From assembly GCA_963761005.1 (NCBI GenBank), contig CAVXFK010000001.1, positions 41,215-105,214 of the forward strand: DNA of 64,000 bases, written 5' to 3'. This document shows positions 43,118 to 51,345 of the stretch, in pieces. Below the pieces are notes generated by a model, which ran no database searches, had not been told where the DNA came from, and worked only from the letters and a program-made list of their open reading frames with translations. Source of the DNA: DASWJZ01 sp963761005. GTDB lineage: Bacteria; Pseudomonadota; Alphaproteobacteria; Rhizobiales; Afifellaceae. How positions within the stretch are numbered: the first letter of the stretch is position 1; each line of letters starts with the position of its first letter. The position numbers were made by a program, and so were the translations under genes.

Positions 43118-43969
43118 TCAGTTTCGGCGCCCGGCGTGCCGGCGCCCGCGGCGACCCGTTTCACGTAACGGGTCCTGGCTGCGGCGATAGTGAAGATAGA
43201 TGAGGAGGGCGAGCGGTATCGACGGATAGATGAACCACGGCTTCGCAAGCCCATCGAAGATGACGTTGATCGCGAACAGGAACGCGATCACGCCGGCGGC
43301 GGTGCGCACGCGCCGTGGCTGATGCTTGAGCCAGTCGAGCGCCGCCTCGATCCGCGACGCCATGCGCGCGATCGCCGAGGTCGGCTCAGCCGGAGGAGGC
43401 GAGGCAGGCTCTGGGTCGGTGACACTGTCGGCGACGACGATATCCGGCATGTTGCGGCCCGACATGCGCACGCGATAGCTTGGAACGCGCTCGCCGGCGT
43501 CTGTGACCTTCTGGTCCCCGGCGAAGTCGAAGGCGAGCGCAAGCTGCTTGTGGGCGAGGCTGTAGACGGTGCCCGACACCATGATCCCGCCGGGCTCGGC
43601 CAGCGCCTGCAGACGCTGCGCTACGTTGACACCGTCGCCGTAGAGGTCGTCCTCGTCGATCATCACGTCGCCGAGATTGATGCCGATGCGAAACAGCATA
43701 CGCTTGTCCTCGGGCAAGCCCTGGTTCTCGGTCGACAAGGATTCCTGGACTTCCACCGCGCAGCGCACCGCCTCAACGACGCTCGAAAACTCGGCGATGA
43801 CCGCGTCGCCCCAGGTATTGATCTGCCGCCCATCGTGGCGATCGAAGAGGCCACGCATGATCGCGCGGTAGCGGTTCAACCGCTCAAGCGTCGCCGCCTC
43901 GTCGGTCGCCATCAGCGTCGAGTAGCCGCGCGCGTCGGCGAAGAGGATTGTGGTGAGCTTGCGCTTCAA
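43118..43969 (-). CDS. Class III adenylate/guanylate cyclase with 2TM module
   Basis: A 283-aa protein. The N-terminal class III cyclase catalytic domain has metal-binding aspartates at Asp12 (LFADARGYSTLM) and Asp55 (NTWGDAVIAEF), and INLGDVMIDEDDLYGDGVN with the nucleotide- and transition-state-binding residues. A spacer with an SPPPAEPTS segment leads to a C-terminal pair of membrane helices (IAFLFAINVIFDGLAKPW and FIYPSIPLALLIYLHYRR) of the 2TM type. The product is probably cAMP. The catalytic domain being N-terminal to the membrane part is less usual. First gene of a three-gene operon. Confidence 0.88.
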   Translation of the reverse strand: MKRKLTTILFADARGYSTLMATDEAATLERLNRYRAIMRGLFDRHDGRQINTWGDAVIAEFSSVVEAVRCAVEVQESLSTENQGLPEDKRMLFRIGINLGDVMIDEDDLYGDGVNVAQRLQALAEPGGIMVSGTVYSLAHKQLALAFDFAGDQKVTDAGERVPSYRVRMSGRNMPDIVVADSVTDPEPASPPPAEPTSAIARMASRIEAALDWLKHQPRRVRTAAGVIAFLFAINVIFDGLAKPWFIYPSIPLALLIYLHYRRSQDPLRETGRRGRRHAGRRN

Positions 43970-44154
43970 CGGAACGCGCCTCGCGGTTGTCGGCGACCCC
44001 TATGCGGCAAATTCGATGAAAACCCAAGCGGGGGTGAAATCCGCCTGCGGGACCGCTCGGCGGCTCAGGCGCAAGCTTTGCACGGTCATCCGTTTAAGAG
44101 CCTGGAAACCATGCTTTGCCATCATTCCGCGCGCCCGTCGGCTCGGGGGAATTC

Positions 44155-44586
44155 ATGCGCGATCTCAACATGGGGCAGCTCCGCCGCCTTGCGGCATCGC
44201 CGCTTGCGCTCGGCTTCGGGCTTGCCGTCGCAGGGTTCCTGATCTGGATCGCACTGTCTCTGGTCGTCGGCTTCGGTGCGTCCGCCGAAGGCTTCCGCCT
44301 GCGCGAGGCATGGGATACGGAAGCCTACCTCTATGTTGGCGTGCCAGTGATGTCGCTCGTGGTCGGCGTCGCTGGCTTCCTCAATCCTGAGCGCGTGTGG
44401 CGTTGGGCGCTTTGGCTCGCGGCCGGGCACCAGACGGGCGTTCTGGTGCTCGGGCTCGGCATGCAATCAGGACTGAGCCTCATCATCCTGACGCTAGCGC
44501 TCGGATCGCTCCTCGCTGTGGTCTTCGCGCTCCCTGCACTTGCCGGCGCGGAAGCCGCACGGCGCATTGGGGAGCGTGTGTACTAG
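44155..44586 (+). CDS. Polytopic membrane protein of unknown function (143 aa)
   Basis: A 143-aa protein starting at ATG 44155 behind GGGGGAA, with four hydrophobic segments (about residues 17-40, 58-75, 80-95 and 105-130) and no recognisable catalytic motif. It is divergent from the cyclase operon and convergent with the PIN-domain toxin gene, from which it is separated by 6 bases. No family assignment is made. Confidence 0.65.
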   Translation: MRDLNMGQLRRLAASPLALGFGLAVAGFLIWIALSLVVGFGASAEGFRLREAWDTEAYLYVGVPVMSLVVGVAGFLNPERVWRWALWLAAGHQTGVLVLGLGMQSGLSLIILTLALGSLLAVVFALPALAGAEAARRIGERVY

Positions 44587-44592
44587 ACGGGA

Positions 44593-44994
44593 TTATCTTC
44601 GCGCGCGACCGGAAATTAGGCGGACGTCCACCTCAAGCGGAATCTTCGCCCAACTCGTGTCTGTCGTCAGTGCAGGCAAGCGTTCGCGCTCCGCAAGTGC
44701 CAAGCAGCATCGATCGGCAAGCGACAAGCCTTGCGACTTCGTAACACCCCACCAAGACCCGGCTCGACGGCACATCTCTCTGTCCAGGTCCACCAATCGG
44801 TAAGGCAGCCCGCGAACGACGCTTTCAGCCTGCTCCGGCGTCTGACCTCGCCAGATCAGCTTCCCAATGACCTCCGCCTCATTGATAACGCTGACCAGCG
44901 CGTCGGCGATGATGCCCGCCACCTGCTCCGAACCCGGCTCAGAGCGAAGCAGAGCCAAGATCGCCGACGCATCGAGAACCGCCTCAGCCATCAC
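44593..44994 (-). CDS. vapC: PIN-domain ribonuclease toxin (VapC-like)
   Basis: A 133-aa PIN-domain protein with the full acidic metal site: Asp8 (AVLDASAILALL), Glu39/Glu41 (INEAEV), Asp94 (SLADRCCLALA) and Asp112 (ALTTDTSWAKI). VapC toxins cleave tRNA or rRNA when released from their antitoxin. The gene overlaps the 3' end of the upstream AbrB-domain antitoxin gene by 11 bases, the usual antitoxin-first arrangement. No frameshift or missing catalytic residue was seen, so the module looks active. Confidence 0.9.
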   Translation of the reverse strand: MMAEAVLDASAILALLRSEPGSEQVAGIIADALVSVINEAEVIGKLIWRGQTPEQAESVVRGLPYRLVDLDREMCRRAGSWWGVTKSQGLSLADRCCLALAERERLPALTTDTSWAKIPLEVDVRLISGRARR

Positions 44995-45457
44995 TCATCT
45001 CACGTTCGAACTCACGCCTCCGATCCTCGATCAGAGAGTCAGCGAGGCTATCGTCTCCCGGGATCGTCTCGCGGACCATCTTCTGCGCGAGCTTGACAGC
45101 CATTCGCGGCGTGACGACGCGGAGCTCCCCGTCGACCACGCGCGCCATCAGGCGATCCCCCTCCTCAACCTCCATTGCACTTCTGAATGCCGACGGGATG
45201 ACGATCCGCCCGCCCGGACCGAGTTGAAGATCCAGGCGCTCCGGGACCTCTGGCCTCCAGTCGCGCCCTCGTTCTGCAAGCCCAGCCTCCCCTCGCGGCT
45301 GAGCTGAAACGAGCACGTTGCGGACGTGCTGGTAACGTATGCCCACAAACTTCGCGATCTCGCTCCGGCTGAATCCCTCGGCATCCAGCGCGCGGATCTT
45401 CGCCGACTTCGTCGGGAGGCCGCGGGTCACTTCGACCATCTTCTTTTGGTCAGGCAT
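44984..45457 (-). CDS. Antitoxin with N-terminal HTH and AbrB/MazE domain
   Basis: A 157-aa DNA-binding antitoxin. Residues about 14-52 form a helix-turn-helix (SAKIRALDAEGFSRSEIAKF, then GIRYQHVRNVL) of the type that recognises DNA independently. Residues 75-117 form a SpoVT/AbrB swapped-hairpin domain (LGPGGRIVIPSAFRSAMEVE). The C-terminal 40 residues (KMVRETIPGDD...RREFEREMSDG) are probably the toxin-neutralising arm. Ordinary VapB antitoxins are only about 75-90 aa, so the extra HTH is notable. The ATG at 45457 follows GGAGG. A consensus promoter and a palindrome lie just upstream. Confidence 0.87.
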   Translation of the reverse strand: MPDQKKMVEVTRGLPTKSAKIRALDAEGFSRSEIAKFVGIRYQHVRNVLVSAQPRGEAGLAERGRDWRPEVPERLDLQLGPGGRIVIPSAFRSAMEVEEGDRLMARVVDGELRVVTPRMAVKLAQKMVRETIPGDDSLADSLIEDRRREFEREMSDG

Positions 45458-45481
45458 ATTCGATCCTCCATACGGGGACAG

Positions 45482-45522
45482 TATATACCATTGCAGGACC
45501 ACAGTGTCAATGTAACATGTTA
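45482..45522 (-). promoter_or_regulatory. Promoter and operator-like palindrome of the toxin-antitoxin operon
   Basis: On the minus strand: TTGACA (45510-45505), a 17-base spacer, TATATA (45487-45482), ideal for the housekeeping sigma factor, with the antitoxin ATG about 25 bases further on. Directly upstream of the -35 is the perfect palindrome TAACATGTTA (45513-45522), a likely binding site for the antitoxin in autoregulation (inference). Confidence 0.75.
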
Positions 45523-45532
45523 TATGGAATTC

Positions 45533-46711
45533 TTATCTGTTATCCGTCTTCTCGAAAATCTCGCGCCCGATCAGCATTCGGCGGATTTCGCTGGTGCCGG
45601 CGCCAATCTCATAAAGCTTGGCGTCGCGAAGCAGGCGCCCCGTCGGATAGCCGTTGATGTAGCCGTTGCCACCGAGGCACTGGACGGCGTCCAGGCAGAC
45701 TTGCGTCGCCTTTTCCGAGGCGAAGAGGATGGCGCCGGCCGCATCCTCGCGCGTGGCCTCGCCGCGGTCGCAGGCCTTCGCCACGGCATAAACGTAAGCG
45801 CGCGCGGCGTTCAGCGTCACATACATGTCGGCGAGCTTGCCCTGCATGAGCTGGAACGCGCCAATCGGCTGGCCGAACTGCTTGCGCTCGTGCACGTACG
45901 GGATGACGACGTCGAGCGCCGCCTGCATCAGCCCGAGCGGACCGGCCGCGAGCACCGTGCGCTCGTAATCGAGACCCGACATCAGGACCTTCACGCCCTC
46001 GCCCACCTTGCCGAGCACGTTTTCCGCCGGCACCGCGCAATCCTCGAACACGAGCTCACCGGTCTCCGAGCCGCGCATGCCGAGCTTGTCGAGTTTTTGG
46101 GCGACCGAGAAACCCGGAAAGCTCTTTTCCACGATGAAGGCGGTGATGCCCCGCGCGCCGGCTGAGGGATCGGTCTTGGCGTAGACGACGAGCGTGTCAG
46201 CCTGCGGTCCGTTGGTGATCCAGAATTTCGAGCCGTTCAGCACGTAGCGGTCGCCGCGCTTGTCCGCGCGAAGCTGCATCGACACGACGTCGGAGCCGGC
46301 GCCCGCCTCCGACATTGCCAGCGCGCCGAGATGCGCGCCCGAGATGAGCCTCGGCAGATAGCGCTCTTTCTGCTCCGTCCGGCCCCAGCGGAAGATCTGG
46401 TTCACGCAGAGATTGGAATGCGCGCCATAGGAGAGCCCCACGGAGCCCGAGGCGCGTGAGACCTCCTCCATGGCGACGCAGTGCTCGAGATAGCCGAGGC
46501 CCGCGCCGCCGTCCTCCTCCGCGACCGTGATGCCATGTAGCCCGAGCGCCCCCATCTCCGGCCAAAGCTCGCGCGGAAACCAGTCTTCGCTGTCGATCTT
46601 CTCGGCGAGCGGCGCGATGCGGTCGGCGGCGAAGCGCGATACGCTCTCGCGCAGCATGTCGGCGGCCTCGCCGAGACCGAAGTCGAAGGCGCGGGGGGCA
46701 TTGGGGAGCAT
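45533..46711 (-). CDS. ivd: Isovaleryl-CoA dehydrogenase
   Basis: A 392-aa acyl-CoA dehydrogenase oxidising isovaleryl-CoA to 3-methylcrotonyl-CoA in leucine catabolism. The catalytic base is in helix G: Glu250 in SGLDYERTVLAAGPLGL, the position diagnostic of isovaleryl-CoA dehydrogenases. Most other family members have it near residue 375, where this protein has YEIGAGTSEIRRM. FAD-binding motifs ALAMSEAGAGSDVV and KFWITNGPQAD are present. Its product is the substrate of the carboxylase encoded by mccA/mccB further downstream on the same strand. Confidence 0.95.
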   Translation of the reverse strand: MLPNAPRAFDFGLGEAADMLRESVSRFAADRIAPLAEKIDSEDWFPRELWPEMGALGLHGITVAEEDGGAGLGYLEHCVAMEEVSRASGSVGLSYGAHSNLCVNQIFRWGRTEQKERYLPRLISGAHLGALAMSEAGAGSDVVSMQLRADKRGDRYVLNGSKFWITNGPQADTLVVYAKTDPSAGARGITAFIVEKSFPGFSVAQKLDKLGMRGSETGELVFEDCAVPAENVLGKVGEGVKVLMSGLDYERTVLAAGPLGLMQAALDVVIPYVHERKQFGQPIGAFQLMQGKLADMYVTLNAARAYVYAVAKACDRGEATREDAAGAILFASEKATQVCLDAVQCLGGNGYINGYPTGRLLRDAKLYEIGAGTSEIRRMLIGREIFEKTDNR

Positions 46712-46780
46712 CGGGCCTCCGTTTCAGGGCCGCTCACCATGCGGCCGGGCGAAGGCGCGATCAAGCGCGCGGCAGTCCGC

Positions 46781-47206
46781 TCAATAGTTCGGCCAGAGGC
46801 CGGGCGTCGCCATCTCCAGCACGTTGCCGTCGGGATCGTAGAAATAGAGGCTCTTTCCGCCGCGCGACCAGTTCGTCTCGCTTCGGATCGAAATGCCGGC
46901 GCCCTCAAGATACGCCTTCCAGGCGGAATAATCCCCGGCCGCGATGGCGAAGGCAAAGTGCGCAGGGCCGTCCGCATAGTGGCCGGGGATCAGGCCCTCC
47001 GCCGTGTCCAGATCGTTTCGCGACTCACGCCGATTGAAGACGAGAAGCATCGCCGCCGGCGCAACCGCATAGGCCATCATGCGCGGCATATCGCGGACCC
47101 GCTCAAGGCCCAGCACCCCGCCGTAGAAGGCGTGCGCGCGCTGAAGGTTGTCGACGTAGATGACTGTCTCCAGCATGCCGCGGATCGGAGGGTGCTGCGT
47201 GGTCAT
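46781..47206 (-). CDS. VOC family (glyoxalase-like) protein
   Basis: A 141-aa vicinal-oxygen-chelate fold protein with two beta-alpha-beta-beta-beta modules: LETVIYVDNLQRAHAFYGGVLGL at the start and YFYDPDGNVLEMATPGLWP at the end, the latter with the conserved Glu metal ligand. The His in GPAHFAFAI is the second ligand. Substrate unknown. The closest annotated relatives include glyoxalase- and bleomycin-resistance-like proteins. It overlaps the upstream acetyltransferase gene by four bases (ATGA). Confidence 0.88.
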   Translation of the reverse strand: MTTQHPPIRGMLETVIYVDNLQRAHAFYGGVLGLERVRDMPRMMAYAVAPAAMLLVFNRRESRNDLDTAEGLIPGHYADGPAHFAFAIAAGDYSAWKAYLEGAGISIRSETNWSRGGKSLYFYDPDGNVLEMATPGLWPNY

Positions 47207-47643
47207 CTCTGATACTTCATGAACGGCGTGGCTCGGCCGATGCGGTCGTAAAGCCGTCGTGCGGTGGCATTGCTCATGGCCGTCAGCCAATACACCTGGT
47301 CGGCGCCCGCGTCATCGGCGGCGCGGTAGACGGCTTCGATCAGCGCCCGCCCGGCGCCCGTGCCGCGCGCCGCGGGGCTGACGAAGAGGTCTTCGAGATA
47401 GCAGCGGTTCGCCGCCGACCAGGTCACCGGATGGAAGAGATAGTGGACGATGCCGATCAACCGCCCCGCCTCGTCGAAAGCGCCAAAAGCATGGATCGGG
47501 CCGGCCGGATCGACGATCCGCCGCCAGGTCGCTTCGGTCACCGCGTCGGGGACCACCGTTTCGTAGAACTCGAGATAGCCCTGCCAGAGCGGCAGCCAGG
47601 CGTCATGATCGTCCGCCGCAAGGGCGCGCACGCGAACCGGCAT
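47203..47643 (-). CDS. GNAT family N-acetyltransferase
   Basis: A 146-aa single-domain acetyltransferase with the acetyl-CoA motif LEDLFVSPAARGTGAGRALI and a typical C-terminal WLTAMSNATARRLYDRIG. I start at ATG 47643, five bases after GGGAG, instead of the GTG two codons earlier. Substrate unknown. It is coupled to the VOC gene downstream and 12 bases from the lysozyme gene upstream, forming a three-gene run. Confidence 0.88.
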   Translation of the reverse strand: MPVRVRALAADDHDAWLPLWQGYLEFYETVVPDAVTEATWRRIVDPAGPIHAFGAFDEAGRLIGIVHYLFHPVTWSAANRCYLEDLFVSPAARGTGAGRALIEAVYRAADDAGADQVYWLTAMSNATARRLYDRIGRATPFMKYQR

Positions 47644-47655
47644 CGGCACTCCCTG

Positions 47656-48462
47656 TCAGCCGGCGCTACCCCTCATGCGAAGGCTTGCGGTCGCCGCGCC
47701 GACGACGCCATTTTGCTGCAGCCACTGCTCCCAGTCGCTCTCCGTGCCGTCGAAGGCGTTCTTGTCGACGTCGCCGCTGATGCCCGGAACGCGGCCCGTC
47801 GAGCTGTACTGCCAGAACGTCCACGGCCGGTCAGCGAAGCGTTGATGCGGCTCCGCCGCCACGCTTCGAAGCCAGAATTCGTAGCCCGGGAACCGGCCTT
47901 GCAGCACGTCGCGGTGGAAGGCGATGTCCGTATAGATGATCGGCCGCTTGCCGGTGTGATACTCCATGATCTCCAGCATCTTCCGGATTTTCGCGCGCGC
48001 GTCCTCCGGTGTGGTCTGCTGCGGGCAGGTCTCGGAGGCGTGGTTCCATTCAACGTCGAGCACCGGGGGAAGCTGCGTCGGGTCCTGCGGCACGGCCTGG
48101 GTGAACCACAGCGCCTGATCGCTCGCCGTGCGGCACCAATACATGAAGTGATAGACGCCGCGCGGAACGCCGGCAGCCGCGGCGCCCGCCCAGTTCTGGT
48201 AGAAGCGGTCGTCGACGTGGTCGCCGCCTTCCGAGACCTTGAGATAGGCGAAGCGGACGCCGGAGTCGCCGACGCGCCGCCAGTCGACGTCGCCCTGATA
48301 TTTCGAGATGTCGATGCCCTGCACCGGCATCGAACGCGCACGGTTCACGCCGGGATGCGGATCGGCGTCGCCGTGCATGGCGACCTGCGCCGCGCCGCAT
48401 CCGGCGAGAAGAAGCGAGGCGGCGAAGGCCACAATCGCGTTTCGGTGGAGACAAGCAAGCAT
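47656..48462 (-). CDS. GH25-family lysozyme lipoprotein
   Basis: A 268-aa glycoside hydrolase family 25 muramidase-like protein. A lipoprotein signal peptide with lipobox LLLAGC (Cys22) anchors it to a membrane. The GH25 barrel begins GIDISKYQGDVDWRRV and carries the catalytic DxE in VLDVEWN, then PIIYTDIAFHRD and WTFWQYSSTGRVPGISG. It probably acts on peptidoglycan in remodelling. First gene of the run with the acetyltransferase and VOC genes. Confidence 0.92.
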   Translation of the reverse strand: MLACLHRNAIVAFAASLLLAGCGAAQVAMHGDADPHPGVNRARSMPVQGIDISKYQGDVDWRRVGDSGVRFAYLKVSEGGDHVDDRFYQNWAGAAAAGVPRGVYHFMYWCRTASDQALWFTQAVPQDPTQLPPVLDVEWNHASETCPQQTTPEDARAKIRKMLEIMEYHTGKRPIIYTDIAFHRDVLQGRFPGYEFWLRSVAAEPHQRFADRPWTFWQYSSTGRVPGISGDVDKNAFDGTESDWEQWLQQNGVVGAATASLRMRGSAG

Positions 48463-48564
48463 GGCGGAAATCCGTCGAGCGCAACGTCCTTCTTGCAGCG
48501 TTATCGTTTCCGCGGGCTTAAGCCGCAGGGTTAATTCCGGGCCGACCCGAAAACTCTACGCACG

Positions 48565-49983
48565 CTAAGTGAGCAGCCATGTGGCAAGCCCGAGGAACGC
48601 GAAAAAGCCGGTCGCGTCGGTCATGGCGGTCACGAAGATGCTTGAGGCGACCGCGGGATCGACGCCGAGCCGGTCCAGCGCCAGCGGGATGATGATCCCG
48701 ACCAGCGCCGCGACGCTCTGGTTGGTAAGCATGCCCCCGGCGATGACAAGGCCGAGCTCCGGCCGGGAGAAGATGAGGGCGACGATCGTGCCGGTAATGC
48801 AGCCGAGCACAACGCCGTTGCAGATTCCGACAAGCGCCTCGCGTCCGATGAGGCGCCAGGTGTTGCCGGCGTTGAGCTGTTGCGTGGCGAGCGCGCGCAC
48901 GGTGACGGTCAGCGTCTGCGTGCCGGCATTGCCGCCGAGCCCGGCGACGATCGGGAAGAGCATGGCGAGGATCGCGATCCGCTCGATCGTGCCCTGGAAG
49001 AGGCTGATCACCGAGGCGGAGAGGAAGGCGGTCACGAGATTGACGAGCAGCCAGGAGCTCCTGAGCCGCACGATGCTGAAGACGCCCTCGGAGAGCTCCT
49101 CGTCGCCGACGCCGGCGAGCCGCTTGATGTCCTCGTCGGCCTCCTCCTCGATGATGTCGACGATGTCGTCGATGGTGATGACGCCGACCAGCCGCCCGGA
49201 CTCGTCGACGACGCCGACGGAAAGAAGATTGTAGCGCTCGAAGAGGCGCGCGACGTCTTCCTGGTCGTCGTCCGACTCAACCGAATGCTTCGCCTCGCTG
49301 ATGATCTCCTGGATCTTGGTCGGGCGCTTCGAGCGAAGCAGCTTGTCGAGCGGCACCGTGCCGAGGAAATGGAAGCTCGGATCGACGACGAAGAGCTCGG
49401 TGAACTCGTCCGGCAGCCGCGATTCCTCGCGCATGAAGTCGATCGTCTGCCCGACCGTCCAGAACGGCGGGACCGCGATGAACTGCGAGGTCATCCGCCG
49501 GCCGGCCGACTCCTCCGGGTAGTCGAGCCGTCGCTCGAGCGCGATGCGCTCCGCATAGGGAAGGCCGGCGAGCACCTCCTCGCGGTCTTCCTTGTCGAGG
49601 TCGGCGATGATCTCGACGGCGTCGTCGGAATCGAGCTCGCGCACGACTTCGGCGATCTGCTCATTCGGGATCGCCTCGAGGATCTCGCTTCTGACACTGT
49701 CGTCGACCTCGGTCAGCGCGACCCAGTCGAAGTGGTTGCCCATGAGGCGGATGAGCTGCTCGCGCTCGTCCGGCTCGAGCGCCTGCAGGAGCGCGCCAAC
49801 GTCGGCTTCGTGGAGATCGGCGACGAGGGAACGGAGGTGTTCCCCGTCATGCTGGCCGATCGCCTGGGAAACGCGCTCGACGAACGCGGCGCGCACCGCG
49901 CCCTCGTCGTCGCGGATCTGGGCGCCGCCGCTCGACTCCGGTCGTGTGGGCGTCTCCGCTTCCAAGAGCGCGTCCTTCCGCAC
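48565..49983 (-). CDS. mgtE: Magnesium transporter MgtE
   Basis: A 472-aa Mg2+ channel with standard architecture: a cytoplasmic superhelical N-domain (residues about 35-140, acidic), paired CBS domains (about 140-260; TVPLDKLLRSKRP, VGVITIDDIVDIIEEEADED) that sense Mg2+, a plug helix, and five C-terminal membrane helices with AGLGGNAGTQTLTV and the pore Asp segment SSIFVTAMTDATGFFAF. The start is a GTG with no good ribosome-binding site. Internal starts would truncate the N-domain. Confidence 0.95.
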   Translation of the reverse strand: MRKDALLEAETPTRPESSGGAQIRDDEGAVRAAFVERVSQAIGQHDGEHLRSLVADLHEADVGALLQALEPDEREQLIRLMGNHFDWVALTEVDDSVRSEILEAIPNEQIAEVVRELDSDDAVEIIADLDKEDREEVLAGLPYAERIALERRLDYPEESAGRRMTSQFIAVPPFWTVGQTIDFMREESRLPDEFTELFVVDPSFHFLGTVPLDKLLRSKRPTKIQEIISEAKHSVESDDDQEDVARLFERYNLLSVGVVDESGRLVGVITIDDIVDIIEEEADEDIKRLAGVGDEELSEGVFSIVRLRSSWLLVNLVTAFLSASVISLFQGTIERIAILAMLFPIVAGLGGNAGTQTLTVTVRALATQQLNAGNTWRLIGREALVGICNGVVLGCITGTIVALIFSRPELGLVIAGGMLTNQSVAALVGIIIPLALDRLGVDPAVASSIFVTAMTDATGFFAFLGLATWLLT

Positions 49984-50078
49984 GGCCGCCGACGGCCGCG
50001 AGGACCGTCTAGCGCGGAGGGGCTTTCAGGAGAAGGCTAGGAGGCCCGAAATCGGGGGACGGATTGGGCGGCTCGCCG

Positions 50079-50162
50079 AGCCGTAGCTGCGGGGTGAAGT
50101 CCGCCTACGTTCCTGTCGGAACTTCGGCGCGACAGCCTCCGCGGGGCAAGCCGTAGCTGCGG
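50079..50162. repeat. Short direct repeats between mgtE and tRNA-Leu
   Basis: AGCCGTAGCTGCGG occurs at 50079-50092 and again at 50149-50162. The surrounding sequence holds no gene. It lies in the 246-base gap between the mgtE start and the tRNA gene. Confidence 0.6.
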
Positions 50163-50201
50163 AAGCGGCGCCCGCCTTCGCCCTTTGGGCTCTGGCGTGG
50201 C

Positions 50202-50230
50202 AGCCTTCGCTTACTCCGCGAGCGAAGGCT
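50202..50230. repeat. Inverted repeat abutting the tRNA 3' end
   Basis: A perfect 10-bp inverted repeat: AGCCTTCGCT (50202-50211) and AGCGAAGGCT (50221-50230) around a 9-base loop, touching the encoded CCA end of tRNA-Leu. It could form a processing or termination hairpin on the minus strand, but no T tract follows. Confidence 0.6.
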
Positions 50231-50314
50231 GGTGCGGTCGAGAGGACTCGAACCTCCACGGGTTGCCCCACAGCGACCTCAACGCTGCGCGTCTACCAGT
50301 TCCGCCACGACCGC
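50230..50314 (-). tRNA. tRNA-Leu (anticodon GAG)
   Basis: An 85-nt gene on the minus strand with encoded CCA. The 7-bp acceptor stem is GCGGTCG/CGACCGC. The anticodon arm CAGCG-TTGAGGT-CGCTG has anticodon GAG (reads CUC/CUU). A long variable arm (class II, as in Leu tRNAs) and the T arm GAGGTTCGAGTCCTC complete it. Confidence 0.97.
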
Positions 50315-50414
50315 TTGAGCTGGCGCCGGCCCGAGCCGGCGCGCGGTCATGTAGCAAAGGGCACCGGCGGCCACAAGGGCAGGCTGCAGTCAGCCGCCGG
50401 CGGCGGTTCCCGGC

Positions 50415-50484
50415 GCTTCTAGGCGATATCGTTTACCGCGTAGAGGTAGAGCAAATGGAGATGGAAGGACGCGAGCCACAGCGT
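50415..50484 (-). pseudogene. Relic 3' end of a paralogue of the 51346-51894 gene
   Basis: About 70 bases match the end of the membrane protein gene at 51342-51411 with about 84% identity and no gaps. On the minus strand it reads WLASFHLHLLYLYAVNDIA then stop, against LSLAFFYLYLLYVYPINDIL in the intact gene. The rest of the paralogue is missing, replaced by the protease gene. Confidence 0.75.
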
Positions 50485-50495
50485 TAGGTACGGCG

Positions 50496-51282
50496 ATGAG
50501 ATTGCCTCTTCTTGCGCTCGCTGCCATCACGGCCAGCATCATCGCCGACCAGTCCGCCGTCAGTCAGGACCTCCATCCGGGCATCATCGGCAAGGACGAT
50601 CGCGTTCGTCTCGAGGCCGAGGGACCGCCTTGGGACGCGGTCGGTCAGATCAACACCTCGGGTTACAGGATGCTTGTCGAGTGCACCGGAACGTTGGTGG
50701 CGTCCAACATCGTGGTGACGGCAGCCCACTGCGTCATGAACCCGGCGACGGGCAAACCGTATCCCCTTCACACCATACATTTTGTGGCTGGCATGCGGGG
50801 CTCCAAGGTACAAGGGCCACTCCATTGCCAAGTGCCTGCACTTCCCGAAAGACTACAGATATCAGCCGCCGGAACAGCCCAGCCCCGAACTGCCGGGAAG
50901 AGTTTCGCTGGCGTCCTTCAAGACAGACGTCGCTGCCATCGTGCTCGACAGCAAGCTTGACGTCGCACCCGTCCCTTTGGCCGAAGACGCTGTCGCAGAA
51001 CCGGGGCTGAAACTCACCTATGTTGCCTACCCCGCGGATCATCGGTTTTGGCCGTCGGCCCATTTTGATTGTCGCCTTTTGCAGTCCGGTCTGAACGGCG
51101 CTCTTTGGTTCAACGACTGCGACACGCAGGGGGGCGGCTCGGGTGGCCCGCTGTTCGTCAAGACGACGGACGACGAGTATCGGCTGGCCGCAATTATGGT
51201 CGGCACAGCGGGACGCATCGCCAACATCGGACTGGCCGCTTCGGAGTGGACCGATTTGGCCCGGAACGCGGACTGCCCATAG
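50496..51282 (+). pseudogene. Exported trypsin-like serine protease, interrupted by one frameshift
   Basis: A chymotrypsin-fold protease with signal peptide (MRLPLLALAAITASIIADQ). The 5' frame includes the catalytic His in IVVTAAHCVM and runs to IHFVAGMRG. From about 50800 it continues one base later with RYKGHSIAKCLHFP, the catalytic Asp in FKTDVAAIVLD and the catalytic Ser in GGGSGGPLFV, ending ARNADCP. The slip lies in a GGGG tract at 50797-50800. Removing one G restores about 261 residues with a full triad. The gene sits between the intact membrane-protein gene and a relic copy of its 3' end, suggesting insertion into a tandem duplicate. Confidence 0.85.
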
Positions 51283-51345
51283 ACGGCGCGGTACTGACGC
51301 TTTGGGGCGACCGCAAGGGGCGGGTCGCCGTCAGCCCATCCGCTT

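Noticed and set aside
49984..50229. Magnesium riboswitch upstream of mgtE
   Set aside because: No conserved riboswitch core could be recognised. The region contains only short direct and inverted repeats.
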